DNA from: Planctomycetaceae bacterium
GTDB taxonomy: Bacteria > Planctomycetota > MHYJ01 > SBBU01
Reading direction: 5' to 3'
DNA: 15,368 bases
Assembly (NCBI GenBank): GCA_005239585.1
Contig: SBBU01000234.1
Location: forward strand, 1 to 15,368
In this document: piece after piece, positions 1 through 7,743 of the stretch
Numbering within the stretch: position 1 is the stretch's first letter
How the letters are laid out: each line of letters opens with the position of its first letter
Made by a program: the position numbers and the translations under genes
The notes under the pieces: model-generated
The model's database searches: none
Told to the model about the DNA's origin: nothing
Seen by the model: only the letters and a program-made list of their open reading frames with translations

Positions 1-810
1 ATTTAGGCTTGTAATGTAAGGATGTTCCGGGGCGAGGGCCATGAATGTTACGCCGAAAATAGTGTCAGGTCTTGTAGTGAATATCCGAAATTTTTCCCCT
101 GTCTCTTCGAATTCAAAATCAATGATTGCACCTTCGCTCCTTCCTATCCAGTTTCGTTGCATTGTCTTGATGTATTCTGGCCACTCCTTCAGTTTGTCCA
201 AGTCTTCGAGCAATCTTTGCGAGTAGGCTGTATACTTGAAGAACCAACAGTTGTCCAGTTTTTTCTTGATAACTGGATTATTACACCGCCAGCAAGAGTC
301 TCCGGCAGCCTCTTCGTCGGCAAGGACGGTGCAGCAGGTCTCGCAGAAATTTACTGTTGACTCGGATTTATAGGCGAGTCCTCGTTCCCAGAACTTGAGA
401 AAGAGCCATTGTGTCCATTTGTAGTATTCTGCATCGCAAGTTGCAAATTCTGTATTCCAGTCGTAGCTTAGTCCCATTGCCTGGAGTGTGTTACGCGACG
501 TATTTATGTTATTTAGAGTCCACTCACGGGGCGGAATCCTGTGTTTTATCGCTGCCTGTTCTGCTGGCAGACCAAACGCATCCCATCCGAATGGATGAAG
601 CACATCAAACCCTTGAAGCATTTTATAACGTGCCACGACATCGCCTATGATATAGTTTCTAAGGTGTCCTACGTGGATATCGCCAGAAGGGTAGGGGAAC
701 ATCTCTAGGATGTAGAATTTCTTCTTTGGATCGGCAGGCGCATCAAAAATCTTTTCTTTCTGCCAGAATTCACGCCACTTTGGCTCAATCTGCTTAAAGT
801 CATATTCCAT
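1..810 (-). CDS. leuS: Leucyl-tRNA synthetase, N-terminal 270 residues (runs off left edge)
   Basis: Charges tRNA-Leu with leucine in the cytosol (class I aminoacyl-tRNA synthetase). The frame is open from ATG at 810-808 to the window edge, giving 270 of the roughly 800-900 residues usual for the family. Visible motifs in order: FPYPSGDIHVGH at 38-49 (the HIGH signature), GWDAFGLPAE at 75-84, a zinc-ribbon-like set C156/C159 and C173/C176, NWIGRSEG at 220-227, and TTRPDT at 245-250, which opens the CP1 editing domain. These are diagnostic of bacterial LeuS rather than IleRS or ValRS. No Shine-Dalgarno stands before the ATG. Instead a TTGAGA (847-842) and TAGACT (824-819) pair, 17 bp apart, ends 8 bases upstream, so the mRNA may be leaderless. 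The KMSKS loop and C-terminus lie outside the window. Confidence 0.97.
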   Translation of the reverse strand, partial: MEYDFKQIEPKWREFWQKEKIFDAPADPKKKFYILEMFPYPSGDIHVGHLRNYIIGDVVARYKMLQGFDVLHPFGWDAFGLPAEQAAIKHRIPPREWTLNNINTSRNTLQAMGLSYDWNTEFATCDAEYYKWTQWLFLKFWERGLAYKSESTVNFCETCCTVLADEEAAGDSCWRCNNPVIKKKLDNCWFFKYTAYSQRLLEDLDKLKEWPEYIKTMQRNWIGRSEGAIIDFEFEETGEKFRIFTTRPDTIFGVTFMALAPEHPYITSLN

Positions 811-818
811 TGCGGTAT

Positions 819-847
819 AGTCTACCTATAGGATGACAAAATCTCAA
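819..847 (-). promoter_or_regulatory. Putative promoter of leuS (near-leaderless)
   Basis: On the minus strand, TTGAGA (847-842) is separated by 17 bp from TAGACT (824-819). Transcription would start near 812, one or two bases before the leuS ATG. The -35 matches consensus at 5 of 6 positions, but the -10 at only 4 of 6, so this is tentative. Confidence 0.4.
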
Positions 848-873
848 TTACGCGGAAATGGGGGTTATTCCTG

Positions 874-2592
874 CTATTTTTTGTTGCCGGGATTGCCGGG
901 GTTTGTGCCCGGTCCATCATTGATTTTGGGGTTGCCGGGCGGCTGGGGATCTTCGCCATTTCCAATGCCATTGTTGCCGCGCACTACGACACGTCCGCTT
1001 TTTCCATTTGAATTGCTTTCAGGAGGGCCTGTTTCAATATTTATTGTGCCCTGTGTTTGGTTTGTGAGCGCATTTGGCAGCTGCTGTGTGGTTAATGTAT
1101 GATTCGTGCCGCTTGAGTTTTCAATAAGAACAATCTCTGCACAAGCTGCTACAACAAAGACGTGTGTAATGTTAATGTCAAGTACGACAATTTTCAAAGA
1201 GCCATCTCCAAGGAACTCGACAGATGTAATGCTTGTCAGTCCGAATGAGTTTATTCTCCCCTCGATTTTGATTTCGCTCGCTACGTAACCATCGGGCGAC
1301 CATTCTGCATGGGCCGAAACTTGAGTGCCCGGAACAAGTGCAGTGCTTGTTCCTAAGACTGTCCCGCAGAGCCTGATCAAAGTAGAGCTATCAATGATTA
1401 GCCAATACTGAGGAATCGTATCAATGGCAAAACCGCTCACTGAGATGTTCTTTAATACCAACCATGACCCAGAAACGAAATCTACTTGGCTGCTTATCTG
1501 CAATCCAACAAGGTCCGCAATAAGCGCCTTTGGGTATAGACCGTTTGTACACTCTAGTGTGAGCATAGTGCCGGGGCACAGGTAAGAGAGGGGGACTGAA
1601 TTCCTTTCATGGGAGGTCACGATACAATTTGAAATATCGATCCATGAAGTTTGCCCCGAACATAGCTGCAGCCCCGGCACATCTTCGATTACAAAAACCT
1701 GAACAAATCCTTCTGTTTTATCTATAACAAGTGTCTTGAATTCGTAGGTTATCTGCTCTTCTTCTTCAAATTCGATGCAATCGGCAATGACCCATGTTGT
1801 CGTACCCGTTCCAGAGATCCTTATATTCACGTCTTCGTAGAGTAAATAATATGCTGACCAGCCCCAATATACGGTTCCTCTGCCATGGAACATTGTATGT
1901 GAGGTAATAGATATCTGGATCGTTGCACCTGTGTCTAGTCTGCATGTGGCGATATTCGACCAAGTGTCAACCTTTACAACGCGTGCTCGGAAATATCCAA
2001 GCCTGGTATCAGAGAATGTTCTTCTTGCTGTAAGGCATGGATTGAATATGCAATTGCCTTGCTCATCGAAACTCAGCGAATAACGAAGATTCAAATCACA
2101 CGAGATATTTGCAAGTTCACCTGAGGATAGGCTTATGGGACTGTCAAAGTAGCTGACAATGCCAAGAGGAAAGGTGCCGTTGCCAAGTTTTACATCAACA
2201 GCATTACCGCACGAATAGGCCTCGATCGATGTTGCAGTTATGCAGACGGCACGGTATCGGCCGGGCGGTATCTGAGCACCTGCAAGGAGATGGTTGGTCA
2301 GGTTAAGGCTAGTGAGATTTAATCTGACTGAACCTGTGAGTCCGGGAGCGGGATAGACCCGCACCCATGTCTTGCCTCTCAAGAGGTAGCACTCAGATAC
2401 CGTTATGTAAAAGCTGTCGATATGGTTTGCTGGCGCGTCACCAAGGATTACGTTTACGGATGCTGGGTCTGAGAAAACTGATATAGAGGCTGATCCACTG
2501 TTGTTGATTGATTCTGTATTTTCGCACCCTGCAAGTGCGGCGATCATCAAAAAAGCACACAGATATCTTTGCAATGTTGTTACTAACCTCAT
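874..2592 (-). CDS. Cys-rich DUF4382/DUF5666-type envelope lipoprotein
   Basis: A 572-residue exported protein of unknown function. A signal peptide ends in a lipobox, LAGC, with the acylated Cys at 23. Residues of about 30-190 have the look of DUF4382: a short VILGDAP strand, a SFYITVSEC strand, then an IPPGRYRAV turn. The remainder is beta-rich, with segments such as GYFRARVVKVD and GRINSFGLTSI that recall the small DUF5666 repeats. The C-terminal 45 residues are a Gly/Pro/Asn-rich tail (NPGNPGNKK at the end), probably disordered. About 14 cysteines besides the lipid-modified one suggest disulfides, which would make it a plausible client of the thiol relay at the right of the window. The start follows a TATAAC box by only 7 bases and has no Shine-Dalgarno. 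It is divergent from the sigma-factor operon. The domain names are from memory of the families, and no enzymatic motif is seen. Confidence 0.85.
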   Translation of the reverse strand: MRLVTTLQRYLCAFLMIAALAGCENTESINNSGSASISVFSDPASVNVILGDAPANHIDSFYITVSECYLLRGKTWVRVYPAPGLTGSVRLNLTSLNLTNHLLAGAQIPPGRYRAVCITATSIEAYSCGNAVDVKLGNGTFPLGIVSYFDSPISLSSGELANISCDLNLRYSLSFDEQGNCIFNPCLTARRTFSDTRLGYFRARVVKVDTWSNIATCRLDTGATIQISITSHTMFHGRGTVYWGWSAYYLLYEDVNIRISGTGTTTWVIADCIEFEEEEQITYEFKTLVIDKTEGFVQVFVIEDVPGLQLCSGQTSWIDISNCIVTSHERNSVPLSYLCPGTMLTLECTNGLYPKALIADLVGLQISSQVDFVSGSWLVLKNISVSGFAIDTIPQYWLIIDSSTLIRLCGTVLGTSTALVPGTQVSAHAEWSPDGYVASEIKIEGRINSFGLTSITSVEFLGDGSLKIVVLDINITHVFVVAACAEIVLIENSSGTNHTLTTQQLPNALTNQTQGTINIETGPPESNSNGKSGRVVVRGNNGIGNGEDPQPPGNPKINDGPGTNPGNPGNKK

Positions 2593-2686
2593 CCATTTTG
2601 TTATACGACACTGGTGAAATTTTGGTTATGGATCAGGCTAAAATCATCAAACTGCCAATAAAATGGGGGGTTTGTTTGTACTATAT

Positions 2687-2692
2687 TATAAT
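2687..2692 (+). promoter_or_regulatory. Possible -10 element (TATAAT) upstream of the sigma operon
   Basis: A perfect TATAAT lies 30 bases before the sigma-factor ATG in the 130-bp divergent intergenic region. I see no convincing TTGACA-like hexamer 16-18 bp upstream. It could be a weak housekeeping promoter, or the operon may use a different, autoregulated promoter. Confidence 0.3.
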
Positions 2693-2722
2693 GGATGGAG
2701 TCGGTAAGATATTTGACTATCT

Positions 2723-3262
2723 ATGGAGCCAACTGATGCTGAACTCATGTTTCAGGTGCAGAAGGGCAGTAAAAAGGCCTTTGAGACGTTGGTGCGAAGA
2801 TATGAAATTCATCTAATGAGGTATTTGACAAGAATGACAGGGACAATGACCGAGGCTGAGGATCTTTTCCAGGACTGCTGGACAAAGGTCTATGAGTCGA
2901 GACGCGATTATCGCAAGGGTGAAGACCCAAAGGGTTGGATATTTACTATTGCAAGGAATAGCTGCTTCAATTACATCAAGAGACGTGAGAAAATGAAGAG
3001 TTATGACCCGGAAGTAATTGATGAACAACCAGATCACATGTCAGACCCGACAGTAGAGCAGTTTGAGAAGACCGAGTCGGTTAACAAGGCCCTACAATCG
3101 CTGTCGTTAGCACATCGCGAGGCAATTGTCTTAAGATTCTATCAGGGACTGTCTTATTCAGAGATCGCAGAGGCAATGGGTGTTCCGGTAGGGACTGTTG
3201 GATATTGGATAAGCGAGGCGCTCTCCGTGCTTACTGAGAAATTAAAAGATCAAATTGAGTAA
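2723..3262 (+). CDS. ECF-like RNA polymerase sigma factor
   Basis: A 179-residue alternative sigma factor that would direct core RNA polymerase to a dedicated promoter set. Region 2 spans about residues 10-85: AFETLVRRYE, then DLFQDCWTKVYESRRDY, then GWIFTIARNSCFNYIKRR, which is the typical -10 recognition segment. Region 4 is about 125-175: AHREAIVLRFYQGLSYSEIAEAMG followed by VPVGTVGYWISEAL, a helix-turn-helix for the -35. There is no region 1.1 or 3, and the length is normal for the ECF class. The ATG at 2723 is the first start after an in-frame TGA at 2714 and gives the usual MxxxDAELM opening, although no Shine-Dalgarno is present. It is followed, 19 bases later, by a lipoprotein gene and then by a zinc-finger anti-sigma factor, its likely antagonist. 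Confidence 0.95.
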   Translation: MEPTDAELMFQVQKGSKKAFETLVRRYEIHLMRYLTRMTGTMTEAEDLFQDCWTKVYESRRDYRKGEDPKGWIFTIARNSCFNYIKRREKMKSYDPEVIDEQPDHMSDPTVEQFEKTESVNKALQSLSLAHREAIVLRFYQGLSYSEIAEAMGVPVGTVGYWISEALSVLTEKLKDQIE

Positions 3263-3281
3263 AATTTTTATGGGGTGTAAA

Positions 3282-4268
3282 ATGAAGAAACAAGTAACTT
3301 TTCTAAGCTTGTTGGCAATCTTCTCCCTTGCATGTATCCATCCACCGAGGTCATACAAGGGATCTGTCGAAGAGAAGAGTCAACAGGCAATTATTTTCCA
3401 CCACGATGGTCGTGAGGAGCTTATCCTGAAAGTTGATTATAAACTGACTCCCAAGAGTAAGTATGGTCTTCCTTCGTCGCTTGCTTGGGTGGTTCCAGTC
3501 CCAGAGGCACCAGATCATTATAGCGTTGAGGATAATGCAATATTCGAGGAGCTCTTCAAGCTAACAGATATTAGTTCTATCGAGTATGGTGCTGATGGAA
3601 CGCCCCTAAAAGATAGAAGTGGAGGCATTGATCTCCTCCAAAAAGTCACAGTTGGTGAGTATGAGATTCAGCCAATAAAGGCTAAAGGAAAAGAGGCTGG
3701 CCCGGCCCTCAACAAATGGCTCTCCAAAAACGAGTTTGGAGAGGTGCCAGTAGAGAACATGGAATATTACTTGAAAAACGATTTCACATTCCTGGCAATA
3801 AAAATACACCCGCAGAAATCAAATTCACCGATGGCTCAGGCGGGCGGATTTAGTCCCTTGAGAATATCCTTCAAGACCAAGCATATCTATTTCCCGTTGA
3901 AATTCTCCAGTCATCAGGGGACTTTTGATGTAACACTCTATGTAATAACTGAAAAAGGCCTTCCAAAGGGTGAAAGAGGTCAGCCAGATGATAACTTGAA
4001 AAAACTTCTGACCAGCTACGGTTTCGAATATGCATTTATGTCGGCGGAAGTAACTAAGGAGATGGAATCGATGAAATACGCAGGCAGAGATTTCAAGGTA
4101 ACCAAGTTCAATGAGCTGTGGCAAAAAATCAATACAGAAGGGCGTATGTTGCTAACAGGTGGTGTGCTTAACAAGCTATTCGGCAAAAATATAAACAGCA
4201 GTTCGAACCCTGTATCAAAATGGGAAAAGGACTTTATCATTAATTTGGACGGGTCGAGTGAAAAATGA
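3282..4268 (+). CDS. DUF2330-family lipoprotein in the sigma/anti-sigma operon
   Basis: A 328-residue exported protein of unknown function. The chosen start is ATG 3282, preceded by GGGGTG 4 bases upstream, because it begins directly with a charged-hydrophobic signal peptide (MKKQVTF...). In-frame ATGs at 3255 and 3270 would only add a nine-residue non-signal extension. The lipobox is SLAC, with Cys at 18. The segment QAIIFHHDGREELILKVDY followed by SLAWVVPVPEAP matches my memory of the DUF2330 signature, in which exported proteins carry a repeated Trp-Val-x-Pro-Val-Pro core. It ends in ATGA shared with the anti-sigma start, so the two are translationally coupled. Its position between sigma and anti-sigma genes suggests a sensor or modulator role at the envelope, but this is inference from context only. 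Confidence 0.88.
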   Translation: MKKQVTFLSLLAIFSLACIHPPRSYKGSVEEKSQQAIIFHHDGREELILKVDYKLTPKSKYGLPSSLAWVVPVPEAPDHYSVEDNAIFEELFKLTDISSIEYGADGTPLKDRSGGIDLLQKVTVGEYEIQPIKAKGKEAGPALNKWLSKNEFGEVPVENMEYYLKNDFTFLAIKIHPQKSNSPMAQAGGFSPLRISFKTKHIYFPLKFSSHQGTFDVTLYVITEKGLPKGERGQPDDNLKKLLTSYGFEYAFMSAEVTKEMESMKYAGRDFKVTKFNELWQKINTEGRMLLTGGVLNKLFGKNINSSSNPVSKWEKDFIINLDGSSEK

Positions 4269-5038
4269 GTGATATTTGCAATAGATCAAGGCAAGAGATA
4301 GCTGGTTATCTGGCAGGAGAATCTCCACTCTCTGCAGATTCAGAGAAACACGTCAAGGAGTGTCCAGTTTGTTCGCAGGTATTTCAAAATGGTCAGTCTC
4401 TGGTCGAGCTCCTCAAAAAAATGCCTGATGTTACACATTCTGAATCGAGGATTCAACGTGCGGTAACAGGAAAAGGAGACAAGGTCGTGGTTCTCAGAGC
4501 TCTCTCAGCGGTGGCTGCAGGGGTGATTCTTTTCATTCTAGGATTACTGATTGTTCCCTTGGCGCTGAAAACTGAAAAGATAGAGAATGATGCTATTTAC
4601 TCAGAGCCTCCGATGAATCTCTTCCTTGATCTTCACGCGAAGTACAAGGCTGAAGTTGCAAATTACAAGGGAATTAAAAACGGTACAAGAGGCAAACCAG
4701 GAGATTTTTCAAGGATAGAAATGTCAGGCAATTTCAGGGCCTATATGCCTGAGAAACTACCTGGAAACCTTGTCTTCAAATACGGACATAAGGTTGTAGG
4801 TGCAAGAGCGATTCACATGATCTACACTAATAAAACTGGCTATCTTTCAATTTTCCAGGGAGAGTTTTCTGGCAAAGGCCCTGAGGGATTTCAGAGGGTC
4901 ACACTTGACTCGGGAGGAGAGCTTGTATACTGGCAGTGGAATGCAGGGAAAATATGGTTTACTTTGATAAGCGAAGATATTCCCTTTGATATCATTGAGC
5001 AAGTCGCAACTAGCCTACCAGCCCGCCTGCAAAAATAG
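4265..5038 (+). CDS. Transmembrane zinc-finger anti-sigma factor
   Basis: A 257-residue protein built like ZAS-type anti-sigma factors. A cytoplasmic N-terminus carries H29-x3-C33-x2-C36 (HVKECPVC), with Cys5 as a possible fourth ligand. A single membrane helix follows at about 76-101 (VLRALSAVAAGVILFILGLLIVPLAL), then a 155-residue domain that should be outside the cytoplasmic membrane. The outer domain has a beta-rich pattern (NLVFKYGHKVVGARAIHMIY, then GYLSIFQ) similar in style to the sensor domains of RsgI/RseB-like or DUF4367-like proteins, but I cannot assign it. It would bind the sigma factor encoded two genes upstream and release it on an envelope signal. The start overlaps the preceding stop by 4 bases (ATGA). 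Confidence 0.9.
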   Translation: MSDICNRSRQEIAGYLAGESPLSADSEKHVKECPVCSQVFQNGQSLVELLKKMPDVTHSESRIQRAVTGKGDKVVVLRALSAVAAGVILFILGLLIVPLALKTEKIENDAIYSEPPMNLFLDLHAKYKAEVANYKGIKNGTRGKPGDFSRIEMSGNFRAYMPEKLPGNLVFKYGHKVVGARAIHMIYTNKTGYLSIFQGEFSGKGPEGFQRVTLDSGGELVYWQWNAGKIWFTLISEDIPFDIIEQVATSLPARLQK

Positions 5039-5047
5039 TTTGGAACC

Positions 5048-5064
5048 CCGCAGGTTTCCTGTGG
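5048..5064. terminator. Hairpin between convergent genes, possible bidirectional terminator
   Basis: CCGCAGG (5048-5054) and CCTGTGG (5058-5064) form a 7-bp stem with one G-T pair and a TTT loop, just after the anti-sigma stop and before the end of the opposing lipoprotein gene. The following tract (TACTTTGT) is only moderately T-rich, so termination strength is uncertain. Confidence 0.4.
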
Positions 5065-5108
5065 TACTTTGTAAGGAATAGACTTGGGGGATTTCACGCT
5101 TCAAACTT

Positions 5109-5795
5109 TTAGTACGTAAAGTTTATGACAGTTTTGATTGATTTGCTTCTTGTAATTACCTTGGCGACCTCTCGCACTACATCTTCTTTTTTGGTCCTGT
5201 CGAAAAACTTGTCGGTCAATGTTTGTTCAACAATGAGTTCAACACTTGTCTTGAGGGATAATGGTTTAAGGTCGCTTAATCGTACGGAAAGCTGACCTAT
5301 TATTTTGATCCCCTTGTGTTCCAATCCCAAGTTAATATTTGTCGCTTTCTCCGTAATCTCTGTTATCTTGCACTTTATTTTTGGCAGTTTTTCCACATCG
5401 ATTGCTGTTACACTGGTATTTTTTGAGAGTTGATACTCCCATTCCTGACCCACCTTGAATTCTGTCCCCTTGAGTGCCGAAGATATATTGTCGACATCTT
5501 GCCAGTTGCCAAGACTAATGTCTACCTCTTTGCCCTCTTCGTTTAAAACTTTGTTGCCGTCTATTGTAAATGTCTTTCCTTTCTTTGCAGGGTCGCTATG
5601 CTCAATGAATTGTATCTTTAATTTTGCGCCTGTTTTTTCTTCTGTGAATTTTGCTTGCGATTTCTGACTGATTTCTTGGATCTTCTCTCCAGATGCGTCA
5701 ATTAACTTGATTTCGAGATTTATATCTGACGATATTTCGACCTGCCTCTTTTCCTGACATGCCAGAGCAGCAATTAATAACATTAGTTTCATCAT
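5109..5795 (-). CDS. Putative lipoprotein of unknown family
   Basis: A 228-residue protein I do not recognise. It opens with a short hydrophobic signal ending in a lipobox (AALAC, Cys13); the ATG one codon downstream is an equally possible start. The mature part is rich in Lys, Glu and alternating hydrophobics. It contains FTIDGNKVLNEEGKEVDI, a GNWQDVDNISSALKGTEFKVGQEWEY stretch and a LPKIKCKITEI strand, suggesting an all-beta fold like other envelope proteins that carry a 'GxxW' motif after a weakly conserved N-terminal half. It lies 82 bases after the WD40-PDZ gene on the same strand, so it may be read with it. There is no Shine-Dalgarno near the start, and only a poor promoter candidate (TTGAAA, 17 bp, TTAATT) in the gap. 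It is convergent with the anti-sigma gene. Confidence 0.8.
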   Translation of the reverse strand: MMKLMLLIAALACQEKRQVEISSDINLEIKLIDASGEKIQEISQKSQAKFTEEKTGAKLKIQFIEHSDPAKKGKTFTIDGNKVLNEEGKEVDISLGNWQDVDNISSALKGTEFKVGQEWEYQLSKNTSVTAIDVEKLPKIKCKITEITEKATNINLGLEHKGIKIIGQLSVRLSDLKPLSLKTSVELIVEQTLTDKFFDRTKKEDVVREVAKVITRSKSIKTVINFTY

Positions 5796-5877
5796 GCTTA
5801 ATTAAATCAATACGTTGAAACTTTTCAATCAAAAAGCAGATCGAGTTCTTGTAGCGATTGAAAACACAAATGATTTC

Positions 5878-7104
5878 TTACTCTTCTTGCGGTTGTTGTT
5901 GATTTGCACCCAATCTTATTTTATATACGACTTGGTCTTGATCGTACTTGATGCGTAGGTAAAGCTCATCTCCCTCGAATCTTTGCTTGGTTATATAGTC
6001 TATTAGTTCTTCGAGTTTCCTGTTTTTTCCGTCTACCTCTGTGATAATCCCTCCTGCCTTTGCCCCCAACTTCTCTGCCTGCGAATCCTTAATTATACTG
6101 GTAATCTGCACCCCTTCTTCATGGCCGGATGGGTTGATTCCAAAAAGACCTGCTTTACGTTTTGTCTTTGGCTCTGTAGCCTCTATTTTTCCCCGATCAA
6201 AAATTCTAATATTGTTATCAGCACCTACACCTACTATTAAACCCTCGTTGCTTGCAAGGCTTATATATGGAATCCCACAGGATGTCTCTAGCTTTTTTAT
6301 CCTGCTGCCGTTTGATCTATCATATATTTCCACACCTCCTATGCCGGAAACCGCAATGTATCTCCCTGCCTTGCTGAATTTTACTGAGTAAATAAGATCC
6401 AGAGTTGATTCAATCTCCTTTACAACTTGGCCCTGCCACAATTTTATTTTCTTGTCCAGTCCCGCAGTAACTGTAAAACCTGCATATGAATCGAGACTGA
6501 CAATGTATGAATCATGCCCGCTCATGCTCTTTAGCATCTTGGCTGACTTGACATCATGAATCCTGATCTGACCATCAGCGCCTGTGACCCATATCGAATC
6601 GCCGACTAGGGAAATCCCGAAAGCTGGATTAGATGGGTCTTGTGTTATGGTTGAGACAGGTTTAAATGATTTGGTGTCGTAAATGATTATTTTTTCGCGG
6701 CAGCTTATGGCAAGGTAATCGCCTCGAAATGTTGCTGTGTAGCAAGGAGATTCTGTAGAAATAGTTTTTGCTTCTTTTAAGGTTTTTGCGTCCCATAATT
6801 TGACAGTGCCATCGAAACTGACTGAGATGATATTAGAGCCGTCCGGAGACATTAAAAGTTGATAAATGTAGCTGGTATGGGCAGTCAGGGTAACTTTTTC
6901 TGCGCCCGTATCTAAATCGAAGACCTGTATGCTACCATCGCGCCGTCCTGCTATCAGTAGCTTGGCGTCATGTGTTACTGTCGCAGCTACGATGAATTCA
7001 GTCTTTCCTGAGAAGATTTTGGTAAGTTTGATCTCGTTTGGGCGTAGTCTGTCAAATTGAATAGAAACGTCAAGAAGGACAACTGATAAAAGGATGAATC
7101 TCAC
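5878..7104 (-). CDS. Exported WD40-repeat protein with C-terminal PDZ domain
   Basis: A 408-residue protein, probably a periplasmic or surface scaffold. I place the start at GTG 7104-7102. It gives a clean N-terminal hydrophobic signal (MRFILLSVVLL), whereas longer versions of the frame would overlap the upstream lipoprotein gene. At least five beta-propeller repeats are visible, each with the rhythm DGSIQVFDLDTG or DGTVKLWDAKT, then DGQIRIHDVKS, KIKLWQG, GGVEIYDRSNG and NNIRIFDRG. The final ~95 residues form a PDZ-like domain (GLFGINPSGHEEGVQITSI, AEKLGAKAGGIITEVDGK, then a betabetaalpha end). No serine-protease domain is attached, so the PDZ would act as a binding module. It follows the small lipoprotein gene by 19 bases and probably shares its transcript. 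The ribosome binding site is weak. Confidence 0.85.
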   Translation of the reverse strand: MRFILLSVVLLDVSIQFDRLRPNEIKLTKIFSGKTEFIVAATVTHDAKLLIAGRRDGSIQVFDLDTGAEKVTLTAHTSYIYQLLMSPDGSNIISVSFDGTVKLWDAKTLKEAKTISTESPCYTATFRGDYLAISCREKIIIYDTKSFKPVSTITQDPSNPAFGISLVGDSIWVTGADGQIRIHDVKSAKMLKSMSGHDSYIVSLDSYAGFTVTAGLDKKIKLWQGQVVKEIESTLDLIYSVKFSKAGRYIAVSGIGGVEIYDRSNGSRIKKLETSCGIPYISLASNEGLIVGVGADNNIRIFDRGKIEATEPKTKRKAGLFGINPSGHEEGVQITSIIKDSQAEKLGAKAGGIITEVDGKNRKLEELIDYITKQRFEGDELYLRIKYDQDQVVYKIRLGANQQQPQEE

Positions 7105-7123
7105 AGAATTGGTACGACCAAGC

Positions 7124-7324
7124 CTAGTAAATTGTTGGATCTTCTTCGTCAAGTTTGAAGATGAATCTATCAATATCGTGATGCAGATCAGTAAACTGTT
7201 TATAGAGTACAAGCGTATGGAGTTCCAGATGTTTCATGCTTCTGTATATGAAATCGTGGCCAGCGCGTGAGCAACCTGCCACAGCCAGAAACAGAATCAG
7301 CACAACCAGAAGTAACTTTGCCAT
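7124..7324 (-). CDS. Small lipoprotein (66 residues)
   Basis: Start ATG 7324-7322 is chosen over an in-frame ATG 18 bases upstream because AGGAG lies 7 bases before it. The protein begins MAKLLLVVLILFLAVAGC, a signal peptide with a strong lipobox (AVAGC, Cys18). The mature part is only about 48 residues, helical and charged (HLELHTLVLYKQFTDLHHDIDRFIF), with several histidines. No family is recognised. It sits 24 bases after the coiled-coil gene and 19 before the WD40-PDZ gene, so a joint envelope function is likely but unproven. Confidence 0.8.
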   Translation of the reverse strand: MAKLLLVVLILFLAVAGCSRAGHDFIYRSMKHLELHTLVLYKQFTDLHHDIDRFIFKLDEEDPTIY

Positions 7325-7348
7325 AGCTTTACTCCTAAACATATATTC

Positions 7349-7735
7349 TTATGACGTAAGAGCTCTATTAAATCCTTGCGTCTTGGAGAAACTGCTATTT
7401 GGGCCCTCAAGTTTCCTGAGAATGATCTTAAAGAATGAATCTGAGCGCTCCCCTTGTTTTCTGAGCTCCTCCGCCTGTCTCTGTATCATATGCATCATTA
7501 TAGCCATTTGCTGGCTGGTTTCTCTAGCGCGCTCCTCATTCTTGCGTACATATTCCCATAGCTCCTTCCAGCGTTTTTCGTTTTCCTGCCGGTACTTTTC
7601 ATTCTCTTGATGGTGTCTTTCATTCTCCTGAAAGCGTTTTTCATTTGCCTCACGGAGTTTTTCATTCGCTTTAACGTACTCCTCAATCTTCTGCCATCTT
7701 TTTTCCCAGTTATTGTGATTATTGTTGTTTGCTAT
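7349..7735 (-). CDS. Heptad-repeat coiled-coil protein with apparent ATA start
   Basis: The minus-strand frame is open from just after an in-frame TAA inside the promoter to TAA at 7351-7349, about 128 residues. It has no ATG, GTG, TTG or CTG before codon 87. The only sensible starts are ATA at 7735-7733 (reading IANNNNHNNWEKRWQKIEEY) or ATT 19 codons later. Residues of about 23-57 are five consecutive 7-residue units of the type ANEKLRE, ANEKRFQ, ENERHHQ, ENEKYRQ, ENEKRWK, a near-perfect coiled coil. A second helical region (METS-like QQMAIMMHMIQRQAEELRKQ) follows. The codon bias and amino-acid pattern are those of a real gene. A good promoter ends 8 bases before the ATA, so translation may be leaderless, or the start may be mutated or mis-sequenced. 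No partner family is recognised. It heads the lipoprotein/WD40-PDZ run. Confidence 0.6.
   Translation of the reverse strand: MANNNNHNNWEKRWQKIEEYVKANEKLREANEKRFQENERHHQENEKYRQENEKRWKELWEYVRKNEERARETSQQMAIMMHMIQRQAEELRKQGERSDSFFKIILRKLEGPNSSFSKTQGFNRALTS
7565..7669 (-). repeat. Five tandem imperfect 21-bp repeats
   Basis: Units at 7669-7649, 7648-7628, 7627-7607, 7606-7586 and 7585-7565 each encode seven residues with an N-E-K/R core. They are the DNA basis of the coiled-coil heptads and could vary in copy number by slippage. Confidence 0.8.
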
Positions 7736-7743
7736 CGCGATGT

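Noticed and set aside
7105..7212. Longer N-terminus for the WD40-PDZ protein
   Set aside because: It would overlap the small lipoprotein gene and bury the signal peptide. GTG at 7104 gives a normal export signal.
7498..7686. Minus-strand frame rich in RMK repeats
   Set aside because: It is the shifted reading of the 21-bp repeats that encode the coiled coil. It has no ribosome site and overlaps the better frame entirely.
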